A stretch of 63,031 nt of DNA from Streptomyces sp. CoH27 (GCF_020181035.1 NZ_JAIQYY010000026.1:57476-120506); one strand, 5' to 3'. Positions 35,790-45,710 are shown, numbered from the stretch's first letter. Notes: generated from the sequence alone by a model not told the origin. Made by a program: numbers and translations.

Positions 35790-37160
35790 ATGCTGGACGG
35801 CTGTACCCCGCTCCTGCCCGAGACCATCGGCCGCTACTACGACCGCGGTTACTACCAGGGCGTGGCCCTGCCCCAGCTCCTCGCCGAGCACGCCCGTACG
35901 TACGCCACCCGCACCGCCCTCGTCCATGGAGATCGTCGCCTCACCTACCGCGAACTGAACCGCCGTGTCGACCGCGTGGCTGCCGGGTTCACGCTCCGGG
36001 GCATCCGGCCCGGCGACCGGGTCATCGTCCAGCTCCCGAATGTGCCCGAGTTCGTCATCACCGTCTACGCCCTCATGCGTGCCGGCGCCCTCCCCGTGTT
36101 CGCTCCCACCTCTCAGCGCGCCGACGAGATCGGATATCTCGCCCACATCGCGGAAGCCGCCGCCTACATCGGCCCCAGCCTCCACCGCGGCTTCGACCAT
36201 GCCAACATGGCCGCGGAGATCAGCTACGACCATCCGCGTCTGCGCCGTGCCTTCATCCTCGACGGTCCCGACGGCGCCCAAGGAGGCTTCGCCACATCTC
36301 CCAGCGGATGTCTGTTCTTCCCGCTCCGCTCGGTGGACGCTCCGAGCGACCCGGACCGCACGTACAACCCCAACGACGTCGCGTTCTTCATGGCATCGGG
36401 CGGGAGCAAGTCCGCACCCAAGCTGGTCCCGCGCACACACAACGACTACGCCTACCAGACCCGAGCCGCAGCCGACCTGATCGACCTCGGTCCCGAAGAC
36501 GTCTACCTCGCGGCCCTCCCGGCCGAGTCCAATGTCACCTTCGGCTGTCCCGGTATCGTCGGTACCCTCGCCACCGGCGGCACTGTCGTGCTGATCGACA
36601 CCGCCGGCCCCGCCGATGCCTTGCGCGTGATCGAGACGGAGAAGGTCACCGTCACCTCCCTCGTCCCCGCTGTCGCGCAACTGTGGCTGGACACCTTCCG
36701 CCACGGTCAGTACAGCCTCTCCAGCCTGCGCCTCATGCAGGTCGGCGGCGCACGCCCCCATCCCGAAGTCTCGGCACGCATCCAGCGGGCCTTCGACTGC
36801 CGCCTCCAACAGATCTTCGGGATACCTGAGGGACTGCTCTCCCTCACCCGCCTCACCGACTCCGACGAGGTCATCCATCACACGCAGGGTCGCCCCCTCT
36901 CGCCCGGGGACGAGATTCGCATCACCGACTTGGACGGCACCGACGTACCGGCGGGCACTCCCGGTCAGCTCTGGACGCGCGGCCCCTCCACGCTGCGCGG
37001 CTACTACAAAGCCCCCGACCAGAACACCCGCGCCTTCACTCCCGACGGCTTCTACAAGACCGATCACATCGCCCGCCTCACCGAAGACGACAACCTCGTC
37101 ATCGAAGGCCGCATGGACGCGCACTCGGGCCCCCGCGAGCCCCGGCATTCCATCCGCTGA
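35790..37160 (+). pseudogene. EntE/DhbE-like aryl-AMP ligase lacking its C-terminal domain
   Basis: 456 residues remain of a family usually about 540. The ATG follows GGAAGGAG by eight bases. The N-terminal domain is intact: LTYRELNRRVDRVAAGF, VQLPNVPEFVITVYALMRAG, the nucleotide-loop motif SGGSKSAPKLVPRTH, TQGRPLSPGDEIRI and RGPSTLRGYYKAP. These match the 2,3-dihydroxybenzoate/salicylate-AMP ligase branch of siderophore pathways. After EGRMDAH the frame leaves the family, losing the mobile domain with the catalytic Lys. IS debris flanks it and no carrier protein or isochorismate gene is near. A truncated product might still bind substrate. Confidence 0.82.
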
Positions 37161-37500
37161 AGCCGTCACATCGACCTCGACCGTCTCCGGGACTCCGTGC
37201 GGGGCTCGTGAAGCATCTCCTGGGTGTTCCCAATTCGCCCCGCGTCGTGCTGGGGCGCATGCCATCGTGAAGCGTCCGGCCCGCTGCTCTCCCTCGTAGG
37301 TGCAGGCCGGACGCACGTTCATCTCGGACCACAGGAGCCTGGCGGAAGCGTACGACGCCCACCGCCACGACCTCGTCGACTTTGCGGGCGGCAGTGTTAC
37401 CCGGGAGCTTCGGGACGTCCTGCTGGACACCGCCGCTTTTGCGCACAGCGGGACGCGGTCCGCGCCCAGGCATGCCGAGAATGGACTGCCTCCGTCGCCG
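37161..37500. other. Gap without a recognised gene
   Basis: A rightward open stretch (37300-37545) reads SLAEAYDAHRHDLVDFAGGS and TRELRDVLLDTAAFA and has coding-like composition, but no family was recognised. It runs into the 3' end of the convergent acyltransferase gene. Confidence 0.3.
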
Positions 37501-38706
37501 TCACCGGGGGAGTCCGGCCCCGGTGCGCAGGCGACCTCGCGGTAGGACTTCGATCAAAGATCGCCACGACCTGTTCCGCTTGAACGGTATCTCGAAGATC
37601 TTGGAAAAGAGCCATGCCCCGAGCACTGAAACGGGCAGGGCCACTACGAGAGTGAACCAGAATACGGGCAGGCCAGGCGAGACAAAATGCGGGGCCACTC
37701 GGCGAATTACGGTCATGACGATCGGCAGATGGATCAGGTAGAGACTGTAGGAGAAGCTACCGAGGCTCCGAATGGGGCGCGTGGTCAGAAGCCGTATCAG
37801 GATGGCGGGTCGGCCGGTGGCAACTGCGGCGAGCAGCATCGTCATGGCGGGAGCGATGGCGAGATCTATCCAGAAGTAGTGGTTCACCGTCCAAACAGAA
37901 CCCTGCATGACGCTGAGAGCCAGGACGGGCAGGGCGGCCAGGACAGCCAACCATCCCCAGGGCAGGCTTCGAACTCTGTCAGACGCGACGACGATGCCTG
38001 CGCCTACCAGGCCTGCGACGAACACGGGAGCGAGATGTGGGGCGAGCCAGTTGTCGCCCTCCACGGGGGATGCGCCCGCTGCCATCAGGCCACGAGCGAT
38101 CACTGGAAGTGTCACGCACGCGACCAGGACCGCCGCGCTCGACCGCCGCCGAATAAGGAGGAGAAGAGGGAAGAGGAGATAGAGTTCGGCTTCCACTCCG
38201 ATCGACCAGAATGCGCCGTTCGGTGTCGGAGCGATGAAGACGTCCTGTGCAACGAGGCCATACACCAGAATTGACGTTCCGGTAGGCGATCCGGAGTGCG
38301 AAGCCGGCACCAGTGACCAGGAAATGGTCAGACTCAAGGTGAGTGCTGCCCAATATGGAGGCAGGATGCGCCAGGCGCGACGGCGCAGAAACTGGCTGAC
38401 ACCACCCGACCGCCAGCCGTGACGCGCCGGAGAGATCGCCAGGGAGAATCCCGACAGCACCAGGAAGAAGACGACGGCAAGGCGCCCGAACATCAGTCCT
38501 TCCAGCCACGGAGGCGCCGAACTGTCGGGGTACCCCGGGAAGGTGTACAGCCAGCAGTGGAACAGGACCACATACAGGGCAGCCAGGCCGCGGAGACCAT
38601 CCAGGCCCAGCACTTGCCGACGGACCCGTGCTCCGCCCGTCGTAGCCTCCTGCCCCGTTGGAGTGGTCAAGTCGAGCGAACTGCCGACCGTACGACTCGA
38701 ATCCAC
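37501..38706 (-). CDS. Acyltransferase 3 family membrane protein
   Basis: About 401 residues from the GTG at 38706; the frame is open to 38841 and an ATG at 38781 is also possible, with no clear ribosome site at either. About ten hydrophobic helices. Family motifs: LDGLRGLAALYVVLFHCW (the His is catalytic), VFFLVLSGFSLAI, WRILPPYWAAL, NGAFWSIGVEAELYLLFPLL and FSYSLYLIHLPI. Such proteins move acyl groups onto exported sugars, antibiotics or wall polymers. No partner is nearby, so the acceptor is unknown. Confidence 0.88.
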   Translation of the reverse strand: MDSSRTVGSSLDLTTPTGQEATTGGARVRRQVLGLDGLRGLAALYVVLFHCWLYTFPGYPDSSAPPWLEGLMFGRLAVVFFLVLSGFSLAISPARHGWRSGGVSQFLRRRAWRILPPYWAALTLSLTISWSLVPASHSGSPTGTSILVYGLVAQDVFIAPTPNGAFWSIGVEAELYLLFPLLLLIRRRSSAAVLVACVTLPVIARGLMAAGASPVEGDNWLAPHLAPVFVAGLVGAGIVVASDRVRSLPWGWLAVLAALPVLALSVMQGSVWTVNHYFWIDLAIAPAMTMLLAAVATGRPAILIRLLTTRPIRSLGSFSYSLYLIHLPIVMTVIRRVAPHFVSPGLPVFWFTLVVALPVSVLGAWLFSKIFEIPFKRNRSWRSLIEVLPRGRLRTGAGLPR

Positions 38707-38912
38707 TGGAATCGTTCGATCCTTCCTCTGAGCCCGCGATCTACCGTGCGCCGCCGACGACTTGGGAGGCGCAGCACCCATGCGACCTGCGACATGCGTG
38801 TGCCCGCCGACCCGTTTCCCTGGCGGCACGGCGGGCGGCACAGCGCCACTCGCCGTGACTGGTACGTGGCATCCGGCTCAGAGGTTCAACAAACAGGCCG
38901 ACATGGTCCTCA

Positions 38913-39143
38913 TCTGGCCAGGGTGGAGGGACCTGCGCTCATGCAGAGGGGAGTCCAGCTGGGCAGCTTTCCTGAGCACTGTCGGGTGTTCATGCGGGCG
39001 AAGGTGCGCTCGACACGGGCCCTGACCTTGCGGTGAGAGGCATAGTGCTCCTCTTTCCAGTCGGGGAGGTCGGCCTGGCCGCGCTCGTGACGGTGCGGGA
39101 TGACCAGGCCGGTGCCCCGGTATCCGCCATCGGCGATCACCCT
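38913..39143 (-). pseudogene. IS5-family transposase C-terminal remnant
   Basis: RVIADGGYRGTGLVIPHRHE leads to PDWKEEHYASHRKVRARVER TFARM. This is the YREK-like end of IS5-type transposases (ADGGYRG; the H/R..RARVEH.F.RMK block). After ARM the frame slips, and the relic ends in unrelated sequence. Pieces up to about 39240 may belong too. Confidence 0.65.
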
Positions 39144-39330
39144 GGCACGGCCGACGGGGCCGGGCCCTGGCGCAAACCGAGGTGGGCTCAGCCCGGTGAA
39201 CGGGGCTGTCCAGGAGGGCTCCGACGCCATGATCACACCAGACACGACAAGACCAGAAGCAGCAGGTGGGGTTTCGGTCCAACGGTGGTACAGGTCGGCG
39301 TGGCCGTGGACACCCGTGGTGGCGGCGGCC

Positions 39331-39477
39331 TGTCCGTTTACAGGGACCACGGATCGACGAATCGACAAGGCGGCTTCGGCCGGCGCCGACCGGGGCGTCG
39401 TCGATCTGCAGGACACCGTCGCACCCGAGGACAAGGGCGACGCCCGGCACAGCGCTACCGCCTGGCTGGCCCAGGGC
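39331..39477 (+). pseudogene. HpcH/HpaI aldolase/citrate-lyase-like remnant
   Basis: CPFTGTTDRRIDKAASAGAD and GVVDLQDTVAPEDKGDARHS match the N-terminal LFVPG.R..RFDKAA..GAD.V.LDLEDAVAP.DK block of HpcH/HpaI/citE-type enzymes. About 49 codons remain and the conserved Glu/Asp pair reads LQD rather than LED. It overlaps the 3' end of the ABM gene on the other strand. Confidence 0.6.
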
Positions 39478-39784
39478 AGCCGATGCCGGCGGTCGGCACC
39501 TTGGCGGCGATGACGTCCGTGGTCTCGATGACTGGTGGCACGGCGAAGTGCTCGGGATGGGCCGCCAACCGTGCGCGGCCTGCCTCCAGGTGGTCCTGGC
39601 GGGCGGCTTCGTCGAGGAAGGCATCGACGACGGCATAGGTGGTCGGGCCCAGGCGGAGGGCCATCCATACGACCGTGCCGGGCTCCGCCTCGACCTGCGG
39701 CAGGGCCGACTTCAGCTGTGCTTCGACGGCGGCCTGGTGGCCGGGCTTGACCTCTATACGTACGAAGAATCCGATGTTGACCAC
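39455..39784 (-). CDS. Antibiotic biosynthesis monooxygenase (ABM) family protein
   Basis: About 109 residues from the GTG at 39784, with AGAGGTGG five bases upstream. The single ABM fold shows FFVRIEVKPGHQAAVEAQLK SALPQVEAEPGTVVWMALRL and YAVVDAFLDEAARQDHLEAG. Family members are small dimeric enzymes or heme/quinol-binding proteins; an activity cannot be assigned. The last codons (GCPGPARR) lie over an HpcH relic and may be a runaway tail. The TetR gene upstream on the same strand, 82 bp away, is the likely regulator. Confidence 0.82.
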   Translation of the reverse strand: MVNIGFFVRIEVKPGHQAAVEAQLKSALPQVEAEPGTVVWMALRLGPTTYAVVDAFLDEAARQDHLEAGRARLAAHPEHFAVPPVIETTDVIAAKVPTAGIGCPGPARR

Positions 39785-39866
39785 GACTACCACCTCTGTG
39801 GTGTGGTGAGAGTGTGCCCGTTCCGGCACGGGCTGGATGGTGTTCTCAGCAGGGGCTTGGACGGTG

Positions 39867-40445
39867 TTACAGCGCCGCGATCGCCGCGGCGACGATCCGC
39901 GTCAGGCGTTCGGGGCCGTCGGCGGTCCTGGCCAGCACATGCATGCCGATGATGGTGGCCAGCAACCCGCTCGCGATCTCCTGCGGATCGCGACGCGAGT
40001 CGATCTCCCCGGTGCGCAGGCCCTCCTCGACCGCCGCCAGCAGCGCGCCTTCAATCCGGTCGAACACGCCTCGGATCACAGCGGCTGCCTCCTCGCCTGC
40101 GCCGGTAAGTTCGGCCGACGTGTTCACGGCCATACAGCCGCGTAGATACGGGTCCGTGAGATCGAACTGCGCCAGATCCCGCAGCGCGGTTCGGAGCTTG
40201 TCCTTGACCGGACCCGACCCCCGCAACCGCTCCGTCAGTGCGGCCACCTGGGCGTCGCCGTACCGTCGCAGTGCGAGCAGGAAAAGCTGCCGCTTGCTCC
40301 CGAAGGCGTGATACAGGCTCCCCTTGCCGATACCCAGAGCGTCCACCAGGTCCTGCGGCGTGGTTGCGGCATACCCCTTGCGCCAGAAGACTTCCATAGC
40401 CTCGCCAACGGCGGCTTGTGGATCGAACTGCTTGGGCCTGCCCAT
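39867..40445 (-). CDS. TetR-family transcriptional regulator
   Basis: About 192 residues from the ATG at 40445 (MGRPKQFDP). The helix-turn-helix is AMEVFWRKGYAATTPQDLVD ALGIGKGSLYHAFGSKRQLF. The C-terminal part has RTALRDLAQFDLTDPYLRGC MAVN as in AcrR/YbiH-like members with a Cys in GCMAVN. It lies upstream of the ABM gene in the same direction. A TTG six codons earlier is possible. Confidence 0.92.
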   Translation of the reverse strand: MGRPKQFDPQAAVGEAMEVFWRKGYAATTPQDLVDALGIGKGSLYHAFGSKRQLFLLALRRYGDAQVAALTERLRGSGPVKDKLRTALRDLAQFDLTDPYLRGCMAVNTSAELTGAGEEAAAVIRGVFDRIEGALLAAVEEGLRTGEIDSRRDPQEIASGLLATIIGMHVLARTADGPERLTRIVAAAIAAL

Positions 40446-40869
40446 GAGTGGGAGGCTAGCCAATTCTGTACTTCGGGGTCAAGAACCTGCTCACATGCGA
40501 GCGCGAGTCTCTCGGTGGCAAGAAGGGTGCCGGGGTGTCCTCAGCGCCGAGCGGAGGTACGCGTTGCCGGCGCCGCAATCACCCCGTGGGGCACCGCCAG
40601 GGGTGCCGCGGTGACCCGTAGGACCTCATCGCGCCCCGAGCGGAGGTCGCCCCGCACGGTGTCATGGCTGATGAGGAGCGGCGTGTAATGTCTTCGTCGG
40701 CGTGGAGGCGTTCCCAGGCTCCGCAGCGGGGCCCGGGCCCCGGTCGGGGAGCTGGTCCGGTGGCACGCGCCGTCGGTACGCATCGAGATGGAGAAGGCGG
40801 CCTCCTCGCGAGGCAGCTGAAGACCATCAGGTGCGCGGATGACCCGGTGGCTCGGGTACCCCAGCGCCG

Positions 40870-41165
40870 CAATGAACGGGACGGCTGCAACGGAGCACTG
40901 CACGCCGGGCTTCGGTGTCGTGTGACCGCCAAGGCGAAGTACATGCTCACCACGAACCACTGCGCCGTCGACGTACCGGCGGGCAAACCGATCAGAGCCG
41001 GGGACCACCACGCCCAGCGGCAGGAGCCGATCAGCACAGCGTGGTTCAGCTACAGCCCGTACGAATCGAGGCCCGTGCCCTGGGTGGCAACCTCCACGGG
41101 CCGCCACGGTCCGGGACAAGCCTCGGACCTCGCGCTCATCCCGACCCTCGGTGCCCGGCCCGCTG
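40870..41165 (+). pseudogene. Trypsin-like (S1) serine protease remnant
   Basis: One frame gives EHCTPGFGVV; the next gives TAKAKYMLTTNHCAVDVPAG, with the catalytic His in TNHC (usual TAGHC). Further on GQASDLALIPTL carries the DxAL block with the catalytic Asp. The Ser-containing end (GDSGG) is absent. The order fits an exported streptogrisin/alpha-lytic-type protease. No signal peptide was found, and 41166-41465 shows nothing else. Confidence 0.55.
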
Positions 41166-41465
41166 TTGTACGAGCCAGGATCCGGGAATCTGGCGGAGCG
41201 TGGCGAACGGCCTCGGGCTTTCGAGCCGCAGTCCGGTCTCGATGCCGCGACGGCCGAAGGAGTCAGCAGGAAGCCGAGTGGGCAGCCGTCACTACCTGCT
41301 TCGCGTTTGCTCCACGGCGCCGTCGTCGAAAACCGCCGTCCCCAGGACGGTGCCCCCTTGGGCTCCGCGTGTCCGGGTCCCTGAGCCGGAGACGGAGTGG
41401 GCTGGAGCAAGCCGTTGGAGTTGTCCTTCGCGTCAGATCGCCGGGGCCGACGGGACCCCCTTTGA

Positions 41466-41506
41466 ACGCCTGCGACAGAAGATCCGGGACCCACTGTCGC
41501 AGGCGT
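41466..41506 (-). terminator. Strong intrinsic terminator of the beta-galactosidase gene
   Basis: Perfect 13-base arms, ACGCCTGCGACAG (41466-41478) and its complement (41494-41506), with a 15-base loop, start 16 bases after the stop codon at 41522. This is the clearest gene-end structure in the window. Confidence 0.85.
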
Positions 41507-41521
41507 CCGTCAGCTGCACAT

Positions 41522-44500
41522 CTAGCCGCACGTCAGCGTCGGCATCGCCCAGTCTCCGTGGTCGTTGCCATTGCCGTCGCCGGCGTCACCGACCTTGAGG
41601 TCGACCACTTGGGCGCCGCTGACGTCGACGTCGATCGGCACCGCGGCCTGTTTGCCGCGGAGCGTCGGCGTGGTCACCAAGGTCTTGCCGTCGGCGATCA
41701 CGGAGAACGTCACCGTTCCCGCACCGCCTGTCTCGTCGTCGACACCGACGTCCGCCGTCAACCGGGAGCACTGTCCGGCGAGGTAGAGCTCGACGTCGCT
41801 GACCGCATTGGTGCCCAGGCCCTTGGCGTAACCGACTCCGGCGATACTGATCGGACGACCGTCCCCGGCCGCCTGTTCGCCGACGCTGGTGTCGCGCTCC
41901 ACCGGACCCCACCCGTTGGTGGACGACAGGAACGGCAGGTCGCTCACAGCGCTCTTCCCGGCCGGCGGAGCCGGCGGGATCCCGCCGACGATGCGCTCGT
42001 CACCGCCGGAGGCCTGCCGTCCGTTCTGCAGGTAGTGCACCCTGGCGGTGAGTGCCGAGGCGGAGGGCAGCTTCCCGGCCGGCGGCTGGACCTTCCAGGT
42101 GAAGGTGGCCGATTCGCCGGGTTGCACGCGCTTGACCGACGTGGGGCTCGTGGCGCTCACGATCCAGCCATCGGGTGCGGAGAGCGAGGCCGTCAGTCGG
42201 GATGCGGACGGCCGGTCCTTCGGTACCCGCACCGTCGCCTCGGCCGTGAAGGCCTGTGCCGACTGAGCGGTGTCCGGCACGTCCAGGGTGACATCCGCTC
42301 CCGGACGCTTCGGCATCGCGTACGTCCGGTGGTCGTAGCGGGGGCTGTCGTTCGGCGCGACGCGCAGGGACGAGGCGTAGCTGCCGTAGTCGGTGAGCGA
42401 GACCTTGCCGAGCCCGCCGGTGCTGCCGTCCAGATTCCACACGGCGATGGCGATGCTGTTCCGGCCGTTCGGATTCAGGATGCCGTTGGGCACCGGGAAG
42501 GTGTGCTGCGGGCCGAGGTAGTTGACGTAGTTGCCGACCTGCCAGCCGTTCACGAAGATCGTGGCACGGTACTTGCGTGACGGGTCGTCGGTGAACGTCA
42601 GCCCGAGCGAGGTGTCCTGGCCGTGCGGCAGGTCCAGGGTGACGTCGGTGCGGTACCAGGAGACCCCGGGGCGTGTGTCTGTCGTCGGAAGGGACACCTG
42701 GTTCCAGTTGCCGTCCGGGTAGCCCGGCAGTGACCAGCCGGCCCGTTCGCCGTACAGGCCGCCGGTCGAGAGCGGGCCGCGCACCGGGTCCTGCAGGTCC
42801 TCGCCACCCCGAACGCCCTGCAACCGCCAGGTGACGGAGGTCAGCGGTGCCCCGACGAGGGAGGCGCTGGTGAGGCCGCGCGCGGTCTTGTTGCCGTTGG
42901 TCGAGTTGTAGTCCTCCTCGTGCCCCATGTTCACGGTGAGCACGGATATGACGTTGTCGCCCTTCGACTTCACCGAACCGGCCGGGAAGGTGAAGTCGGC
43001 GCTGCCTGTGGTGGAGCTGCCCAGGAAGGTGCCGCCCAGCCAGGCGGAGAACGCCTGCGCGTTTCCGCCGGAGTCCGAGACCAGGTGGATGCCGGTCTCC
43101 TTGCCGGTGGCGCGGAAGCGGCCGCGGTACCACGTGTTGCCGGTGTGGAACCCGTAGTCGTCCGCGTGGAGCACAGGCAGCGAGTTGATGCCGGAGACGC
43201 TGTTGGTGGTCGTCTTGTCGGCCACCTGCCAACTGGAGTCGTCGAAACCGGGGGTCGCTTCGGGGGACTCCTCGGCGTGCTTCCAGTTCGTCAGCGTCGG
43301 CAGGTGTACCGGGGCAGCCATCGGGATCTTCCCGGCGAGGCTTCCTGCGCCGGTGGCCTGGGTGTCCAATGCCTTGCCGTTCCAGGTGACGTGGTCGGCG
43401 GAGGTGAACACCTCGATGTTCTTGTCATCGGCGTTGTCGCCGGCGAGCGCCACGGTGTGGCCGTCGTCCAGGCTGGTCGCCGTCCGCAGCAGGTGGGTGC
43501 CGCGCACCAGCACCGGGCCGGTCGCCGTGTCCTGACGCCAGAAGGTCTTCGCCGTGGCCTTGTCGCCGACGAGCAGCAGCAGCGGGCGCTTTTCGCCGCC
43601 GCTGATGCCGATGCGGATCAGGCCCTTGTGCGTGTAGTTCAGCCGCAGGTCACCGGTGGCCGCGTCCCAGGTGGTCGTGACCGTGCCGCCGCTGCTGGTC
43701 ACGGTGGGCTTGGAGGAGTAGCGCAGCACGGTCTCGCCGTCGCTGTCCGAGTCTCCGTACAGTACGGCGACGTCCCGGTTGCCGATGGTCGCGTGGGTCA
43801 TGATCTCCGACGTCGAGTACTGCAGCTGTGAATCCCCGAGCCGGTAGTTCGCCACGATCACGTGCGAGTCGCGCCCGTCGAGGGTGATCGCCGTGCCCGG
43901 CTGCTGCGGCACGATGGGGTAGGTCGGCGTCGTGTTGGCGGCCGTCGATACGTCGATGGCGTCGATGGACACGTAGTTGTCCGTGGACCCTGAGCTGTGG
44001 TTCCCGTTGACGACGATCTTCAGTGTGTGTGCTCCGGACGTCAGCCCGGTCTTCTGGAAGATCACCGCCTGGTTCTCGCCGCCGGAGTCGTCGACCGTCG
44101 CGACCTTGGTGCCGTCGAGGAAGACGTCGGCGTAGCCGTGGTTGTTGGTCTTCGGGCCGATCCAGCGGATCGCGGTGCCGTCGAAGGGGACGGTGAGCGA
44201 GTCACCGGCCTTGTTGGAGAACGACTCGGTGTGCTTGTAGTCGCCGCCGGTGTAGCTCTGGTCGGCCACGTGCGACCACGAACCGGCGTACTGCAGCGCG
44301 GAGTCGGGGTCATCCCAGGTGTAGGTGGTGTCCGCGGACGGCTGGGCGTTGAAGTCCAGCGAGATGTGGGTCTTGTCGACCGACGTGGACGTGGAGTTCC
44401 CGTGCCGCAGGACGTGGAACTGGGTCTTGGTGTCGGGGTTCATCCGAGCGGTGTCGACGACCGCGGAGCCGTCCGGCGGCGTGGACCTGATCGCCTCGGT

Positions 44501-45706
44501 CTTGGTCAGCGGGTCGACCGACTGCGTGAAGTACCCGATCAGTTTGTCCTCGTAGTACTTCGGATCGAGCTGACGGTTCTCGCGGATCGCGGCCCCGTAG
44601 TCGTACGACGTGTAGTTCTCCGGCATGCCCAGCCAGCCCCAGTTGGTGCCGCCGTAGGTCATGTAGAAGCTCTGCGCGGTGGCGCCGACGGCTATGTTCT
44701 GCTTGTAGAACACGTTGGCGAACTGGTCGTTGATCAGCTGGGCGCACTTGTCGTAGCCCGGCCCGCCCCAGGGGTCGAAGGCGCCACCCTGGAACTCCGG
44801 CGAGTACAGCGGCTTGCCGGCCGGGTGGTCGTAGCTGATGTCGGGGACGCCGTTCCACTTCGAGGGGTTCGAGCAGTTGAAGCCCTGCGGGTAGGAGTCC
44901 GGTCCGTCGACGTCCAGGGCGCCGGTACCGGAGTTGAAGGTGCCGTTGTTGTTGCCGGTCAGCGGTACCGTGATGCCGTCGGCGCGGGCCTTGTCCTCCA
45001 GGTGCTTCATGTAGGAGCGGCCGGCGGCCGAGCCGTTGTAGTACTCGTTCTCGACCTGGTAGGCGATGACGGACCCGGTGCCGTTGGTCAGCTGGTGTCG
45101 GGCGATGATCCGGTCGATCTGGGTCAGCCACTCGTCCGCGTACTTCAGGAACTGAGGGTCGTCACTGCGGTTGTGCCCGGCCTTGGTGGTCATCCAGCCG
45201 GGCAGACCGCCGCTGTCGACCTCCGCGTTGATGTACGGTGCCGGGCGCGCGATCACGTAGAGCCCGGCCTCCTCGGCCATATCGAGCAGCTTGTCGACGT
45301 CACGCACCCCGCTGAAGTTGTACGCACCCGGCTTCGGCGAGTGGTATCCCCAGTCGAAGTACAGCGAGGTGGAGTTGAACCCGGCGGCCTTCATCTTCTG
45401 GAAGATGTCGCGCCACAGGTCCGGACTCGGGAGCCGGAAGTAGTGGAACTCGCCGGACCACAGGTAGGTGCGCTTGCCGTCGACGAGGAATGAATAGCCG
45501 TCGAGACTCACCGTGTGCGCCCGCGGACCGGCGGCGGACGCGGTGGCGGGTGCCTGCCCGCCGACGTCCTGCGCCACGGCGGGCGCGGTCGTGCCCGCGG
45601 CCAGGGCGACGGTCGCGGCCGTCGCGAGCACTGGCCTCCACCACCGACGGCGACCGGGTCTTGCAGCTTCTGAACCGAACCGATTACTCCGCACTGCGGC
45701 CTCCAT
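41522..45706 (-). CDS. Secreted multidomain GH35 beta-galactosidase
   Basis: About 1,394 residues from the ATG at 45706; a GTG four codons later has GGAGG at five bases and may be the real start. A long Sec/Tat-like signal (RRRWW then a hydrophobic run to about residue 46) precedes the GH35 barrel (about 65-400). VENEYYNG carries the proton donor (Glu221) and YSPEFQGG the nucleophile (Glu304). Next come an inserted beta-sandwich (WSHVADQSY, AIRWIGPKTNNHGYADVFLD), the beta-galactosidase middle and jelly-roll domains, a NEW3-like domain and a C-terminal NPCBM-like domain (GWGPVERDTSVGEQ, GYAKGLGTNAVSDVEL). It hydrolyses terminal beta-galactose from polymers outside the cell. No transporter is adjacent. 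Confidence 0.95.
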   Translation of the reverse strand: MEAAVRSNRFGSEAARPGRRRWWRPVLATAATVALAAGTTAPAVAQDVGGQAPATASAAGPRAHTVSLDGYSFLVDGKRTYLWSGEFHYFRLPSPDLWRDIFQKMKAAGFNSTSLYFDWGYHSPKPGAYNFSGVRDVDKLLDMAEEAGLYVIARPAPYINAEVDSGGLPGWMTTKAGHNRSDDPQFLKYADEWLTQIDRIIARHQLTNGTGSVIAYQVENEYYNGSAAGRSYMKHLEDKARADGITVPLTGNNNGTFNSGTGALDVDGPDSYPQGFNCSNPSKWNGVPDISYDHPAGKPLYSPEFQGGAFDPWGGPGYDKCAQLINDQFANVFYKQNIAVGATAQSFYMTYGGTNWGWLGMPENYTSYDYGAAIRENRQLDPKYYEDKLIGYFTQSVDPLTKTEAIRSTPPDGSAVVDTARMNPDTKTQFHVLRHGNSTSTSVDKTHISLDFNAQPSADTTYTWDDPDSALQYAGSWSHVADQSYTGGDYKHTESFSNKAGDSLTVPFDGTAIRWIGPKTNNHGYADVFLDGTKVATVDDSGGENQAVIFQKTGLTSGAHTLKIVVNGNHSSGSTDNYVSIDAIDVSTAANTTPTYPIVPQQPGTAITLDGRDSHVIVANYRLGDSQLQYSTSEIMTHATIGNRDVAVLYGDSDSDGETVLRYSSKPTVTSSGGTVTTTWDAATGDLRLNYTHKGLIRIGISGGEKRPLLLLVGDKATAKTFWRQDTATGPVLVRGTHLLRTATSLDDGHTVALAGDNADDKNIEVFTSADHVTWNGKALDTQATGAGSLAGKIPMAAPVHLPTLTNWKHAEESPEATPGFDDSSWQVADKTTTNSVSGINSLPVLHADDYGFHTGNTWYRGRFRATGKETGIHLVSDSGGNAQAFSAWLGGTFLGSSTTGSADFTFPAGSVKSKGDNVISVLTVNMGHEEDYNSTNGNKTARGLTSASLVGAPLTSVTWRLQGVRGGEDLQDPVRGPLSTGGLYGERAGWSLPGYPDGNWNQVSLPTTDTRPGVSWYRTDVTLDLPHGQDTSLGLTFTDDPSRKYRATIFVNGWQVGNYVNYLGPQHTFPVPNGILNPNGRNSIAIAVWNLDGSTGGLGKVSLTDYGSYASSLRVAPNDSPRYDHRTYAMPKRPGADVTLDVPDTAQSAQAFTAEATVRVPKDRPSASRLTASLSAPDGWIVSATSPTSVKRVQPGESATFTWKVQPPAGKLPSASALTARVHYLQNGRQASGGDERIVGGIPPAPPAGKSAVSDLPFLSSTNGWGPVERDTSVGEQAAGDGRPISIAGVGYAKGLGTNAVSDVELYLAGQCSRLTADVGVDDETGGAGTVTFSVIADGKTLVTTPTLRGKQAAVPIDVDVSGAQVVDLKVGDAGDGNGNDHGDWAMPTLTCG

Positions 45707-45710
45707 ACCG

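Noticed and set aside
34449..37430. Leftward open frame of almost 1,000 codons
   Set aside because: It runs antisense to the hypothetical gene at 34827 and the aryl-AMP ligase. Only a 21-codon IS5 piece inside it (35703-35765) resembles a protein family.
40664..42580. Rightward open frame of about 640 codons
   Set aside because: Its first part contains the S1 protease relic, but most of it is antisense to the beta-galactosidase C-terminus and has no family features.
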